Source: Cydia pomonella
Lineage: Eukaryota > Arthropoda > Insecta > Lepidoptera > Tortricidae
Direction: 5' to 3'
Length of the DNA stretch: 64,000 nucleotides
Assembly: GCF_033807575.1 (NCBI RefSeq)
Contig: NC_084713.1
Coordinates: forward strand, 22,667,389 to 22,731,388
Both the position numbers and the translations under genes were made by a program. The stretch's first letter is position 1. Each line of letters begins with the position of its first letter. The notes below the pieces were generated by a model. It did no database searches and had not been told where the DNA came from. It saw only the letters and a program-made list of their open reading frames with translations. Below are positions 34,480 through 43,818 of this stretch, piece after piece.

Positions 34480-35400
34480 TCAAAATTCGAAAATCGGACC
34501 GGGTACAATGGTCAGATTTAAGAAATCAACCCAAAAACCACGTCGATTGCCGCAAGCAGGGTCAAAATCGGTTCATTCGTTCGTGAGTTATCGAAAACGA
34601 AAAAAATCGAAAAAAATGAATTTTTGCAAAAAACTCTAAAAATTTTTATCTGATCGATTTGTGCCTAGAAATTGTTCATAGGATTAAAAAAACCACATCG
34701 ATTGCTGCTAACCGCGTAAAAATCGTCAAACTCATTCAAAAGTTATGGCAGATTGAAAATTTAGCAGTAAGTGCTTTACCAAAAACTTTAATGAGACTTT
34801 TGAGTTCGAAGAGCTCAAAAGCATCAAATAGCTTTATTATTGAGCTCGGAGAGCTCAAAATAACACAAAAATAAAATTTTTGAGCTCGAAGAGTTCAAAA
34901 ACATCGCAACTTGTACACGCTTAATGACTGATCGTAGCGGGAAGTTGCTGGGATGGCCGTTGAGGTCGACCGTTTTCCAAATTTTTTTAATTATTACTCT
35001 GAATAAATTTTAGAATTTAAAAATTATAATTTAAAAATTATTGTTTTTCACAAAAGACAGAATTTTTTTTTGAAAAATTTTTTCTCATAATTTTTGCGAA
35101 AATGGAATACTTTGTTTATTTTGAATTATTCTTAAATTTGACGAATATTGGAAAACTTTTTTTTTAAATTTTATTGAAGACATTTTTCTTATCATTTTTA
35201 CGAAAATTAAACATACTATGTTTGTTTCGAATTTTTGTTAAATTTAATCGAGATTGGAAAAAAATTTTTTTTTAATAAATTTTTCTTTGAAAAACTTTTT
35301 TTCACAATTTTTGCGAAAATGGAATATTTCATATTTATTTTGTTAAATTTTAAGAATATTGGAAAATTTTTTTTTTATTTATTTTTTTGAAAAAAATTTT
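34480..35400 (+). repeat. Wasp-type repeat, copy B, and decayed A+T-rich tandem units
   Basis: 34480-34985 parallels 32755-33190 ('gccgcaagcagggtcaaaat', 'aatagctttattattgagct'). From 34990 to 35400 the pattern 'gcgaaaatggaata...attttgaa...ttgaaaa' recurs about three times (35095, 35200, 35310). The 71-codon frame at 34659-34874 lies within the repeat and is not a gene. Confidence 0.65.
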
Positions 35401-35796
35401 CCGCCAAAAAAGACACTCGGGGAATTGTTCTGTTATTAGAAAGATTTCTACAAAATTTGAAGCAAATCGTCGAGGGGGCGTATTCGGAAGTATCGGTCAA
35501 CGGATTTAACACGGCAACATGGGACTCATTGTAACACTTTTTTGATGAAAACCCAATTTCAACGGATTTAACAAGGCAACATGTGTGTGAATTTTACATC
35601 TTATTCCTAGACCCACACTTATAAACCGAAAAGACTGGTCCATTTTTTTCGGTTTATTTTTTTCGGTCTATTTTTTCCGGGTCTATTTTTTCCGATTACC
35701 ATTCATGTAATGGCACGTGACTGATCTGCGTCATGAATATTTCGTTTTAAAACATCACGAACTCCGTGATTCTTGCTTATGGAGAAGAATTGTATA
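35401..35796. other. No gene seen
   Basis: Contains internal repeats of 'caacggatttaacacggcaacatg' type (35500 and 35558) and 'ttttttcggttta' words. No coding signal. Confidence 0.4.
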
Positions 35797-36070
35797 CAGT
35801 TGAAGCTCCCTAAGGTTACGCTCTCCAAAGTTGCTAGCTCCCAAAAGTTGTCAAAATGCGCTCTCTGTAGTGAACAGGATATTCCCCTACTCTGAGCGTG
35901 AATAGAGAATTGAGGTGAAGAGTTTTAGCGCGCGATTCAAACGCTTTTGGAGATGCCTTAAATCTACAACGCATCTAAGTTACGCAATTAGCATGATGGA
36001 GAAAGCAACTTTAAAGAATGGTCTTGAACAGTTCCGTTACGGAGCGAGCAAATTTAGGAAGCTTCTACTG
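35797..36070. mobile_element. pogo/Tigger-like MITE, 274 bp
   Basis: Ends 'cagttgaagctccctaa' and 'ttaggaagcttctactg' are inverted repeats, flanked by TA on both sides (35795-35796 and 36071-36072). A CAGT/ACTG end with TA duplication fits the pogo/Tigger group. No transposase frame. Confidence 0.78.
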
Positions 36071-37156
36071 TATAGTGTTACTGAGCATTAAATGCTTTCA
36101 AATTGTGACATCAACAAAGAGTGGAACATTAGCTAGTTTCAGCGCACGGTACCTATATCATCCACATACGTGTCACCTATATCTATAATATAATAAAAAT
36201 ATAGCGCTAATATATGAAAGTCCGATGTTTTAAAATAAATAAACACTCTGATACGAGGATTTGTTAGTATTTGATAATACTTTATCAACTATATTTCTAA
36301 ATGATTTTCTCATATATCGTAGGATTTAATAAATATTAATCAACAGTTAACAAATCATCAATTGAACCTTCAAAATTAAGTGAATCGTGGTATTTTCCAT
36401 TTTCTCAGATTTTTAGCTTTTATTTAGGCTAAAGTGAATACATAATGTAATTCGATGCCGTTAAATTTTTGAAAGCCTCTAGATATTTGAAAACCTAATC
36501 GTTTCTTAAAAAACCTAGTGTAGTATCCGAGCTTTACAATATTTGATATACATACGAAAAAATAAGTACAGTTTGTTAATTTGCTATAATATAATAAAAC
36601 TAGCGTAACCTGTGCGAATTATTCGCACTGAATATTTATATTATATTAGCATTTTTGTTAATTAATTAATACTTTACATTTTATTTGAAATTAAAAATCT
36701 GATAATTCACCGACTAAAAGTATTGGCCCGTTTAAAATTTTTCTCTATTATTTAATGGCGCGATAGATGTCAGCATTATTTAATAAACAACCTGGGACGG
36801 GCCACAAAGCTCGGTCCCGGGCATACATAATGTCACCAGATGGCGGCATTGTTGCATGCTGTGTAAATGTACATCTATATATATAATTGTTATTAATTAA
36901 TTATTTTGCAAAAACAAAAGCAATAATAAATTTTTCAGTTATTGATGCCGGTAGAGCAAACAATTATCTATAAAATGATATAAAATTTATGGGAAGTAAT
37001 TGTGTGGTTTTTTCACAAAAGGGAGGCAAACATCTTAACCTTAGCGTATTAATATATATGATGATGATAATTAATGTTTCTTTCTCGTGGATAATTCGAT
37101 TTATTAACAACTAATTAATATTTTAATCAACGCGTTCATAATTTCTTCTAAATAAA
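36071..37156. other. A+T-rich, no gene; unassigned repeat near 36600-36880
   Basis: 'gcgtaacctgtgcgaattat' to 'ccagatggcggcattgttgc' looks like a transposon fragment but I cannot assign it. AGCTTT hexamers, the core of bracovirus excision repeats, occur near 36407 and 36525, but the word is too common to be informative alone. Confidence 0.35.
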
Positions 37157-37450
37157 TATAGTTTAAAAAAAAACTAAAAAATACGCCTTTAAAGAATATC
37201 GAACTAAAAAGTTAAAAATAATTTTTAAAATAAGCTTAAAACAATAATGAACGAAAAATACTAGTATTATTGTGAAAAAAGCGTCGGGTGCTCGATATAT
37301 GAAAAATATGGCACAAAGCGCCCAAGCTTTTTTCACAATAATACTAGTATTTTTCGTTCATTATTGTTTTAAGCTTATTTTAAAATTTATTTTTAACTTT
37401 TTAGTTTAATATTATTTAAAAGCGTGTTTTTTAGTTTTTTTTAAACTATA
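37157..37450. repeat. 294-bp palindrome (MITE or structural element)
   Basis: The innermost arms, 'aagcttaaaacaataatgaa' and 'ttcattattgttttaagctt' with 'aaatactagtattattgtga' adjoining, are near-perfect over about 65 bp around a loop of about 45 bp ('gtcgggtgctcgatatatga'). The outer arms 'tagtttaaaaaaaaactaaa' are imperfect. No coding capacity. Confidence 0.85.
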
Positions 37451-37531
37451 TTGATTTTTCACTTTTTTTCAACTATTTGATGATAGTTTCTTTTCCGACC
37501 ATGGTTGTAATGACGGGGAATAACGGGGAAT

Positions 37532-37738
37532 AAGGGAGCGCAAAGCAGAGTTACATACAAAGATACGTACATACATACATACAGGTAATTTTGCCAAATT
37601 TTCATGTAAAAAAACTACGCAGCCTTTTTTTCACTTCCTCTCTCCCCTTACGTAGCTCAGCGTAGCATTAAAACTTATCCGCCCTCCTTTCACCTGATCA
37701 AGTTGCGTAGTTTATGAACGCTCCCTTACTATATTATA
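37532..37738. mobile_element. Short element with 'taagggagcg' ends
   Basis: 'taagggagcgcaaagcagag' on the left and 'tagtttatgaacgctccctta' on the right are partial inverted repeats. A CATA microsatellite lies near 37565-37582. No gene. Confidence 0.5.
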
Positions 37739-38028
37739 CCAAATCGGTTATCATAACTTAAATGCAACGTACAATAATTGAGCTACAGCAATGCGTGGCC
37801 GGCCCGGTTTGTTAGTAGTGGTATTAAACTTCATTTAAGTTCCTATTAACGTTCTCAATAGGTTTTGGCTGTTTAATATTCTGTTTGTGTATCGTTCAGG
37901 GCTGTTTCTTTTTATCAACGCAGTAGTTAGTAACAACTCATGACTGTTTTGCATGCGAATCGATAACAAATTCATTGAAGAGCTACGGTTCTGGGAATTG
38001 AGCTAAATACAATACAGATACAGTGGAT

Positions 38029-38036
38029 TATAAAAG
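38029..38036 (+). promoter_or_regulatory. TATA box of PTP4
   Basis: TATAAAAG, 106 bp upstream of the ATG at 38142, giving a short 5' leader. A 'tcactttcaagg' stretch about 25 bp downstream would contain the start site. Confidence 0.7.
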
Positions 38037-38141
38037 CGTGATGAGTGAAACTGTCCTCACTTTCAAGGTGACAGTTGAGTTGTACAGTAGCTCTTGATTT
38101 TTATTTGATTAGTAAGTGATATAAAAATTATTACGACTACT

Positions 38142-39104
38142 ATGGCTCACCAGTCTCAACCCCTGACAATCTGTGAGTTTATGAACAAGATAAAAGTGCC
38201 AAATTTTAAGGACCTAATCGCCCAAGAGTTTGAGGAATTAAAGTCTGTTCCCATGCAAGGTACCTTCAATCACTCCTTCAGAAATAAGAACCAAAACCGC
38301 TACGATGCCATTCCATGCTGGGACCACTCTCGAGTGGTTTTATCTTCAAATGGTTCTCAAGAGTACGAGCATCCAGAATTTACAGAATCCTGGTCCAATA
38401 TTGTGATAACTCGGATAGACAGTCCTTCTACGTATATTCACGCTAATTACGTGGATGGATTTGATGACAAAAAGAAATTCATATGCACTCAAGGCCCAAT
38501 GGAACATACGTCTGGAGACTTATGGAAGTTGGTGTGGCAGCAGAACAGTCATATTATGGTGGCACTGACCGATGTAGATGGTGACAGTTGTTACCAGTAT
38601 TGGGTTGGAGCTGATGATCATCGTATTATCTTTGGGAGATATGTCGTGGAGACAGTTGCTACTAGATTAGAGTCCGAAATTGTGATATCAGACCTTAAAA
38701 TCACTGATGTTACAACTGGAGAGTCGCGACCCGTAACCCACTATTGGTATCCTGATTGGCCAGACCACGGTACACCCGAGAGCTTGCACGTAGTTGATGA
38801 ACTTTTAAGAAGGGTAAATAAACAACGAGAGGAATTACTAGAAGTAACCAAGAATAATCTAACAAAACTAGGACCAATTGTAGTCCACTGTTTAGCCGGA
38901 GTTGGCCGCTCAGGAACGTTTTGCGCTGCTGATCACGCAATTCGACGGCTAAAAAAAGAAAAAATAATCTGTGTGCAAGAAAGTGTGAAAGCAGTTAGAA
39001 AAATGAGACATCGCAGTGTTATGACTCCCGGGCAATATATGTTTATCTATAAAATGATTGAGCATGTACTCTCATCAGAAGAAAACCTACAAGGTGTACA
39101 ATAA
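38142..39104 (+). CDS. Bracovirus-type protein tyrosine phosphatase 4, all catalytic motifs intact
   Basis: 320 residues, intronless, one PTP domain. It removes phosphate from tyrosine in target proteins; bracovirus PTPs are thought to disturb haemocyte signalling and phagocytosis in the caterpillar. Every hallmark is present: recognition loop 'NQNRYDAIPCWDHSRV' (50-65), 'YIHANYVDGFDDKKKFICTQ' (98-117), WPD loop 'DWPDHGTP' with general acid Asp208, P-loop 'VHCLAGVGRSG' with Cys250 and Arg256, Q-loop Gln298. No signal peptide or membrane segment, so cytosolic. TATA at 38029 and AATAAA at 39216 give a compact transcription unit. Best candidate here for an active enzyme. It could equally be intact because integration is recent. 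Confidence 0.93.
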   Translation: MAHQSQPLTICEFMNKIKVPNFKDLIAQEFEELKSVPMQGTFNHSFRNKNQNRYDAIPCWDHSRVVLSSNGSQEYEHPEFTESWSNIVITRIDSPSTYIHANYVDGFDDKKKFICTQGPMEHTSGDLWKLVWQQNSHIMVALTDVDGDSCYQYWVGADDHRIIFGRYVVETVATRLESEIVISDLKITDVTTGESRPVTHYWYPDWPDHGTPESLHVVDELLRRVNKQREELLEVTKNNLTKLGPIVVHCLAGVGRSGTFCAADHAIRRLKKEKIICVQESVKAVRKMRHRSVMTPGQYMFIYKMIEHVLSSEENLQGVQ

Positions 39105-39215
39105 TTCTCCCAGTATTAATAATGAACAGAGTTCGATACATTCTGACATAATTGGCACCATGCAGATAAACTTTCTGAGATATATACAGTGAAACCTGAG
39201 AGATATTTACTGATC

Positions 39216-39221
39216 AATAAA
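39216..39221 (+). terminator. Polyadenylation signal after PTP4
   Basis: AATAAA 112 bp after the PTP4 stop codon, the first such hexamer downstream. Confidence 0.55.
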
Positions 39222-39249
39222 ATTTAAGTGGAAAACAATGACTTCATCT

Positions 39250-39700
39250 TGTCGTGAAATAGCAAACCGATTAAGCAATAGCCCTGATAAAGATCCTGGT
39301 GAATTTTGGAGCAAATATTAATAGCAAAGAGACAGCTAGCGTACATACTCCACTTTTTTGTGTGAGCAGAAAAACTATGAACTGGTCAAGTGGATTACCG
39401 AATTAAAATACGCAATTTTAAATTTGAGAAATCATGCGGGGTATATATTCCACACTACATAGCTTAAAAGAACAGCGACTGCCAAATAATAGAAATTTTA
39501 ACATTAGCAGGAGCCCATCAAAAACATCCTCTTCACATATTGAATACTATAGAAAACTTGATTGAAATTCTCAGTTGACATACTGAGTGGCAAAACTGAA
39601 TATGTAACAATATTACATAAGCTAATTGATTCCAGACACTCCAAATAATAACGACACAAATAGACTGGCAAATACTTTAGGGGTTTTACATAACCTTTTA
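39250..39700 (+). pseudogene. Decayed ankyrin-repeat sequence
   Basis: Pieces of ankyrin repeats appear in shifting frames: 'ALIKILVNFGANINSKE' with 'HTPLF' near 39275-39355, 'ELVKWITEL' and 'LNLRNHAGY' near 39378-39442, 'QIIEILTLAGAHQKHPLHI' near 39482-39540, and 'ILHKLID' near 39610-39632. Several stops and frameshifts separate them, so no protein can be made. At least three ankyrin units were present, more spread out than in the short IkB-like gene that follows. It lies directly downstream of PTP4 on the same strand. Whether it belonged to the same virus family as the next gene is not clear. Confidence 0.7.
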
Positions 39701-39837
39701 TCGCAATTCAAATGACCTATTGCTCCTGGCTGGTAATAAGCTCTAATGAATATTATTCTCTTCAACTCACTGTGGCAGTCCTAAAAAATCTTTACTTCAA
39801 ATCGCTGCTCATTACGTATCTAAAAAGAATAGTGAAG

Positions 39838-40360
39838 ATGTACTCCGATAAGTTATTTTACATGCTAAGTGTGAGGAACCACTTGGGAGAAAACTTCTTT
39901 CATGAGGTATGGCAAGCAAACTCCATAGCTCTTCTTCGGCGGGCGGCACGATTTCTAGACGAGCCAATCCCTACAATCCTGAATACGAAAAACTATAATG
40001 AAAAGCTATGTATCCATATCATCGTGAAGTGCAAAGCATATTATGCTGTAGGTATGATGGAACTCGTGGTTAATCTAGGAGCGGACATCAATAGGAAAGA
40101 AGGACACGGTGGTTTCACTTCACTACACTTATGTGTCTGGGAGAAGAATTGTCCTGTAGCTTGAGTGGCTATGTGGGACACTAGACGCTGATATAAAGGC
40201 AACAAACTATGCAGGAGAGACTGCGTATCAATTGGCTTATCAAAGAAATGACCACGATATGATGGAGGTTTTAAAAAAGGCTGGAGCCAAGTGTGAACCT
40301 TTACTCAGAGAAGACAGTCCGTCAAGTAATGATGATAGTAAAGAGTTATCAAATTGTTAA
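39838..40360 (+). pseudogene. Bracovirus ankyrin (IkB-like, vankyrin) gene with a frameshift
   Basis: From the ATG at 39838 the frame shows 'GENFFHEVWQANSIALLRRA', a core typical of bracovirus ankyrin proteins, then 'ELVVNLGADINRKEGHGGF' and 'TSLHLCVW'. It stops at 40162-40164. One base later the adjoining frame continues with 'LEWLCGTLDADIKATNYAGE', 'AYQLAYQRNDHDMMEVL' and ends at 40358-40360, so a single small indel at about 40157-40162 splits the gene. Family members lack the regulatory ends of IkB and are thought to hold NF-kB proteins (Dorsal, Relish) in the cytoplasm. The truncated product keeps about two repeats. The frame is open upstream to 39712, but that part is not ankyrin-like. 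An unrecognised intron or sequencing error could also explain the shift. Confidence 0.78.
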
Positions 40361-40785
40361 GTGATATCGGAATTTTTTTTTGCGTTACACCCTTTCAAAG
40401 ATCACAGATCTAATATAAGTTCGGTACCGAGTCCGTATGATTTCTGAAGTCGTTTTTTATTGTTTGTCAAAATTTATGAATGGGCTTATGAATTATTCGA
40501 AGTAGTTGTAAGTAAGTAGAGAATATTTTTCATTACAAACGGGAAGTAAATCGATAATATTAGAATAATAAGAATTTACCTGAATAAAATCTTCAATATT
40601 TTTAATGCGCACTATCAAAAAATAATAAATGGTACTGAATCTTATTCAATTTAATTAAACAATTATGATGTACCATGTCTTTTACTTCAATGACTGTTGA
40701 AGTTAATTGTAAGAAATCTTCTTGACTTTGAGGGAGCGTCTACACACCTTCAATATAACAATGTTCTACTAATAGAGTGCCTTGA
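40361..40785. other. Intergenic, no gene seen
   Basis: A+T-rich sequence between the ankyrin remnant and the convergent minus-strand gene. Confidence 0.45.
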
Positions 40786-41257
40786 CTAGTTCTTTGTATG
40801 AGAATTGAACAAACTGGATAATCCTAAATAATTTTCTTGAACAGCCATGTTTAATGACCAATTAATTCTCCTTTTAGAATGTCGCTTGTGTGCGTAATCA
40901 AGGGTGTACATCGTACATCTGGGACAACGGTCCTTCACCGTCAAAAAATCTTCTTCATCCATAGTTAGGAAAAACTGCAAAAACATAGTCTATTGGGATA
41001 AAGAGCACAAAAGTTAAATTTATAAGACAGATGAGCTATCTCAAAAGACGACATACCTCCAAGACAGTAAGAGATTTTCCGTTGATGTCTGTGGGTGCAG
41101 TAGTTGGTAATGTCCGTAAAAGCCAAATTATTCTATTTACACATTTTTCAGGAAACATTGCAAAAAATGGGTCATTGTTATTAATCCACTCAGGTCCCAT
41201 GAAAGTAGAAAACTCCATGTTCTGGCCTTCAAGTTTGATCCTGTAATGGATAATCAT
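40786..41257 (-). CDS. Unrecognised two-exon gene with 67-nt intron
   Basis: Exon a runs from 41257 (or ATG at 41218) to 41057 and ends '...SLTVLE'; the donor is GTATGT at 41056. The acceptor 'tatcccaatag' ends at 40990 and exon b runs 40989-40786. Both junctions are phase 0 and the frame is open throughout, giving about 134 residues. Exon a is hydrophobic-aromatic ('FSTFMGPEWINNNDPFFAMF'); exon b has 'MDEEDF', a CPRC pair and a basic 'HKRHSKRR' patch. An acceptor-like 'tatccattacag' just inside exon a means a further 5' exon is possible. I do not recognise the family. Its place among viral-type genes and its short intron suggest the same origin. Confidence 0.55.
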
Positions 41258-41524
41258 AATTGAGGTAGCACTTTTTTAATGTCATTTATTCATTACCTAC
41301 CTGCCCCGTTCGAAAATTTCGCACAGTATTGTGGACAGATTATTTATTTTTACATTATTGAGTGACCATTGTTTTTAATTTTTTTGGTGATGTACTTAAA
41401 GAGTTATAATTGACGAAAAAAAAAACACTTTTGAAAAATAATACATATGGTTAATAAGTTATAGGACTTACTGATGGAGACACTCTACTCGATAAACTTT
41501 CGCATGAAACTGACTATTTTTATC

Positions 41525-42147
41525 ATGGATAACATGGTATGTAAGTAAATAATTAGATTAGCTCATAACTCGATTCCAATTTAATTTAATTATTTTTTGT
41601 GACGCACTTAATTGTTTTTCTATTGGAACATCTATCGTAATACTCTGCAATAAGGTTTATTTTTCACTAAAGACATAACGCTCATTACTATATTCATATA
41701 TTAATTGTTACCGATATTATTCAACCTTGACCGCTGATTTTAATTGTAGTGATTAATAATTGGATTTGATTGTAGAATTTATATCTGATTGTTTTCAAAC
41801 TATATCACCGTATTACTGGGCTAATAAATTTGGAGAAAACAAACTTGTTTTAAGAATTTATACTATTTAATATCAATCAAATATAGCCTAACGCTTTTTA
41901 TGAATGAGTAGTTATGACCTGCTTTCTTCTACAGAAAAATATAGGGCAAATGATATCTCTCATGAAGCAAGAAATTGAAGTGCGCCGTGAAAAAATGGAT
42001 GAATTAAAGCGAATAAGGATGCGACTCATAGAAATACCTTGTTCCTCTATTGTCCAACTGGACATCAGCAGGATGGAGCGCAATATCTTGAAATATAAAA
42101 ATCTAATACTGCAAATATATACTATCACTACAATTTTCACCCATTAG
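41525..42147 (+). CDS. Small coiled-coil gene C, diverged member of the micro-exon family
   Basis: Proposed exon 1 is ATGGATAACATG (41525-41536) with donor GTATGT; exon 2 begins at 41935 after 'ttcttctacag' and ends at 42147, about 75 residues in total. Exon 2 starts 'KNIGQM' and is a charged amphipathic helix ('EVRREKMDELKRIRMRL', 'ISRMERNILKYKN'), comparable in layout to genes A and B downstream. The 398-nt intron, phase-0 junction and 4-codon first exon match the others, but sequence identity is low and no convincing TATA box is seen. The last ten codons are hydrophobic. Function unknown. Confidence 0.5.
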
Positions 42148-42527
42148 ATACTGATTTCTTATAATATAAGTTTATTTATTGAATATTTTCAGAAATTTAG
42201 AATATCATTAACCATTTTGCAGCTAAAAATGAATGCATGTGAGAGACGTGATAGCTATCAATAATGTTCATTTGCAAGGGTTTTAATGCAAAACAAGCAT
42301 CTTGCATTTATGTGACGAGAGGATAACTCAACAGTCTCACGCCTGATGCTTCTAATGAATAACACCTGTTTTCGTATAAAGATACCACATGCGCAGGTAA
42401 ATATCCATACGACATCGGTCGTTCAGTATAATGAGGGTGTGTGAAAGCTCAGCATGTGTTCACCTAATGAGTCGGACGTTTAAAAAAAAAAAAATATAAG
42501 TTAAAGTTCAAGGATAAGTGTTTACCA
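42148..42527. other. Upstream region of gene A
   Basis: Contains no gene. The part from about 42415 ('ggtcgttcagtataatgagg', 'gtgtgtgaaagctcagcatg') aligns loosely with 43622-43690 upstream of gene B, so the promoter region was duplicated with the gene. Confidence 0.5.
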
Positions 42528-42535
42528 TATATAAG
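42528..42535 (+). promoter_or_regulatory. TATA box of gene A
   Basis: TATATAAG within 'tatataagctgcgtcaagtg' and 'gaatccgctt'; the same block in the same order occurs before gene B. Confidence 0.7.
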
Positions 42536-42621
42536 CTGCGTCAAGTGAATCCGCTTTATTTGAAAGTCGATCTTAATTGAATTATCTAATATTAAATTGT
42601 TTGTTATTACGATAAGTCAAA

Positions 42622-43028
42622 ATGAACCAGCAAGTAAATACTGAATTTTTTTTTTCATTAATTGAAACGTAATTCTCAAGCAAAATTGAAATTTATGCGT
42701 CAAATATTTTCTTGATGCATTCAATTTCAACTCAGATGTTTTCTATAAAGTTACTTTTAATGCCTATTTTGTAACAACTTGCAAATTACAATTGAATGAT
42801 TTTTTCCATTTGTTGCAGCCTAATAAAAATCAGCTACTTGTATAACTAAAATATAAACGGGATTTTATTCTCAGTCAACTCAACTCGCTACAGTGGTGCA
42901 AACATAATCTTGAAAAAGTACGTGATGATCCGCTTATTCCAGGAATGATCATTAAGGTCGATAGATTTATCGCAGATCTTCAGAGGGAATTGCTAGAAGT
43001 AAACCGTGGTCGTAACAAAACTCGTTAA
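42622..43028 (+). pseudogene. Small coiled-coil gene A, in-frame stop early in exon 2
   Basis: Exon 1 is 42622-42633 (M-N-Q-Q), donor GTAAAT; the 185-nt intron ends at 'tttgttgcag' (42818). Exon 2 runs 42819-43028, 70 codons in phase 0. A TAA at 42843-42845, codon 9 of exon 2, stops the product after 12 residues; the rest of exon 2 stays open and aligns with gene B ('QLNSLQWCKHNLEKVRDD', ending 'NRGRNKTR' against 'SIRNKTK'). A single substitution explains the stop, so the loss looks recent. Nonsense read-through or an alternative start cannot be excluded. Confidence 0.7.
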
Positions 43029-43725
43029 ATATTTGTTTGTTATAAAAATGCTGTAAATCATTTAATTATTATTGACCTCACCAACTCGAAAGATTAGAAT
43101 CCTGTCCGAGTTTGATATTTAAGTCCGAGGAGTTGAATGAATTTTTCTGAGTTATTGTTTTTTGCGGATGGCTAGTGATTTTGTGTCAATTAGTCCATCA
43201 AAATTTCTTCTTCGATAGTACACTCAGAATCCGGTAGATAGTTATTAGTAATCAGTATGACTATACTTTATACAGTACAACCTCGTATCACCAGGTAAAA
43301 CTTATAAAGTTACATCGGATGCTATAGTTATTTTCACGGCAACTATATTCATGCATAAACTATTTCATGAAAGTGGGAAAGTAATAGAAATATAACTTAC
43401 AACCAGGTTGTATTGCAGCTATACTATAGTATTGTTTGCTTAATAAAATTTTCTATAGTAAAATGTTAAAATCATTTCATAGAAAGTATAGCCCACTACC
43501 TAAATTACTATATAGTTGAATTCTAAATTTCCTCGAAATTTCTTTCTGTGTATAGACAGAAACTTTAGACATTCATATGCGCATAAAGATTACTAGATTA
43601 ACAAACATTCTGTATAAGAGTGACGGTCGATTAGCATAGTAGTGATATGTGAGAAGCTCTCCTGATGGGACGAGATTGTTCTTAAAAAAGGCAAATAAAA
43701 ATGAAGCTCAAGGATACGTGGTTAT
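43029..43725. other. Intergenic between genes A and B
   Basis: A+T-rich; no gene seen. The last 100 bp repeat features of the gene A promoter. Confidence 0.45.
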
Positions 43726-43733
43726 TATATAAG
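43726..43733 (+). promoter_or_regulatory. TATA box of gene B
   Basis: TATATAAG followed by 'cagctttaactgaatccgct', the same arrangement as at gene A, with the ATG 93 bp downstream of the box start in both genes within a few bases. Confidence 0.72.
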
Positions 43734-43818
43734 CAGCTTTAACTGAATCCGCTTCATATTAAAATTGATCATTATCAAAACATCTTGTCTCTGATAGTGT
43801 TATTTACTACAAGTAAAA

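Noticed and set aside
33040..36530. AGCTTT hexamers as bracovirus direct repeat junctions
   Set aside because: The hexamer occurs several times in repeats in A+T-rich DNA; without the surrounding conserved sequence or a wasp segment to compare it is not evidence.
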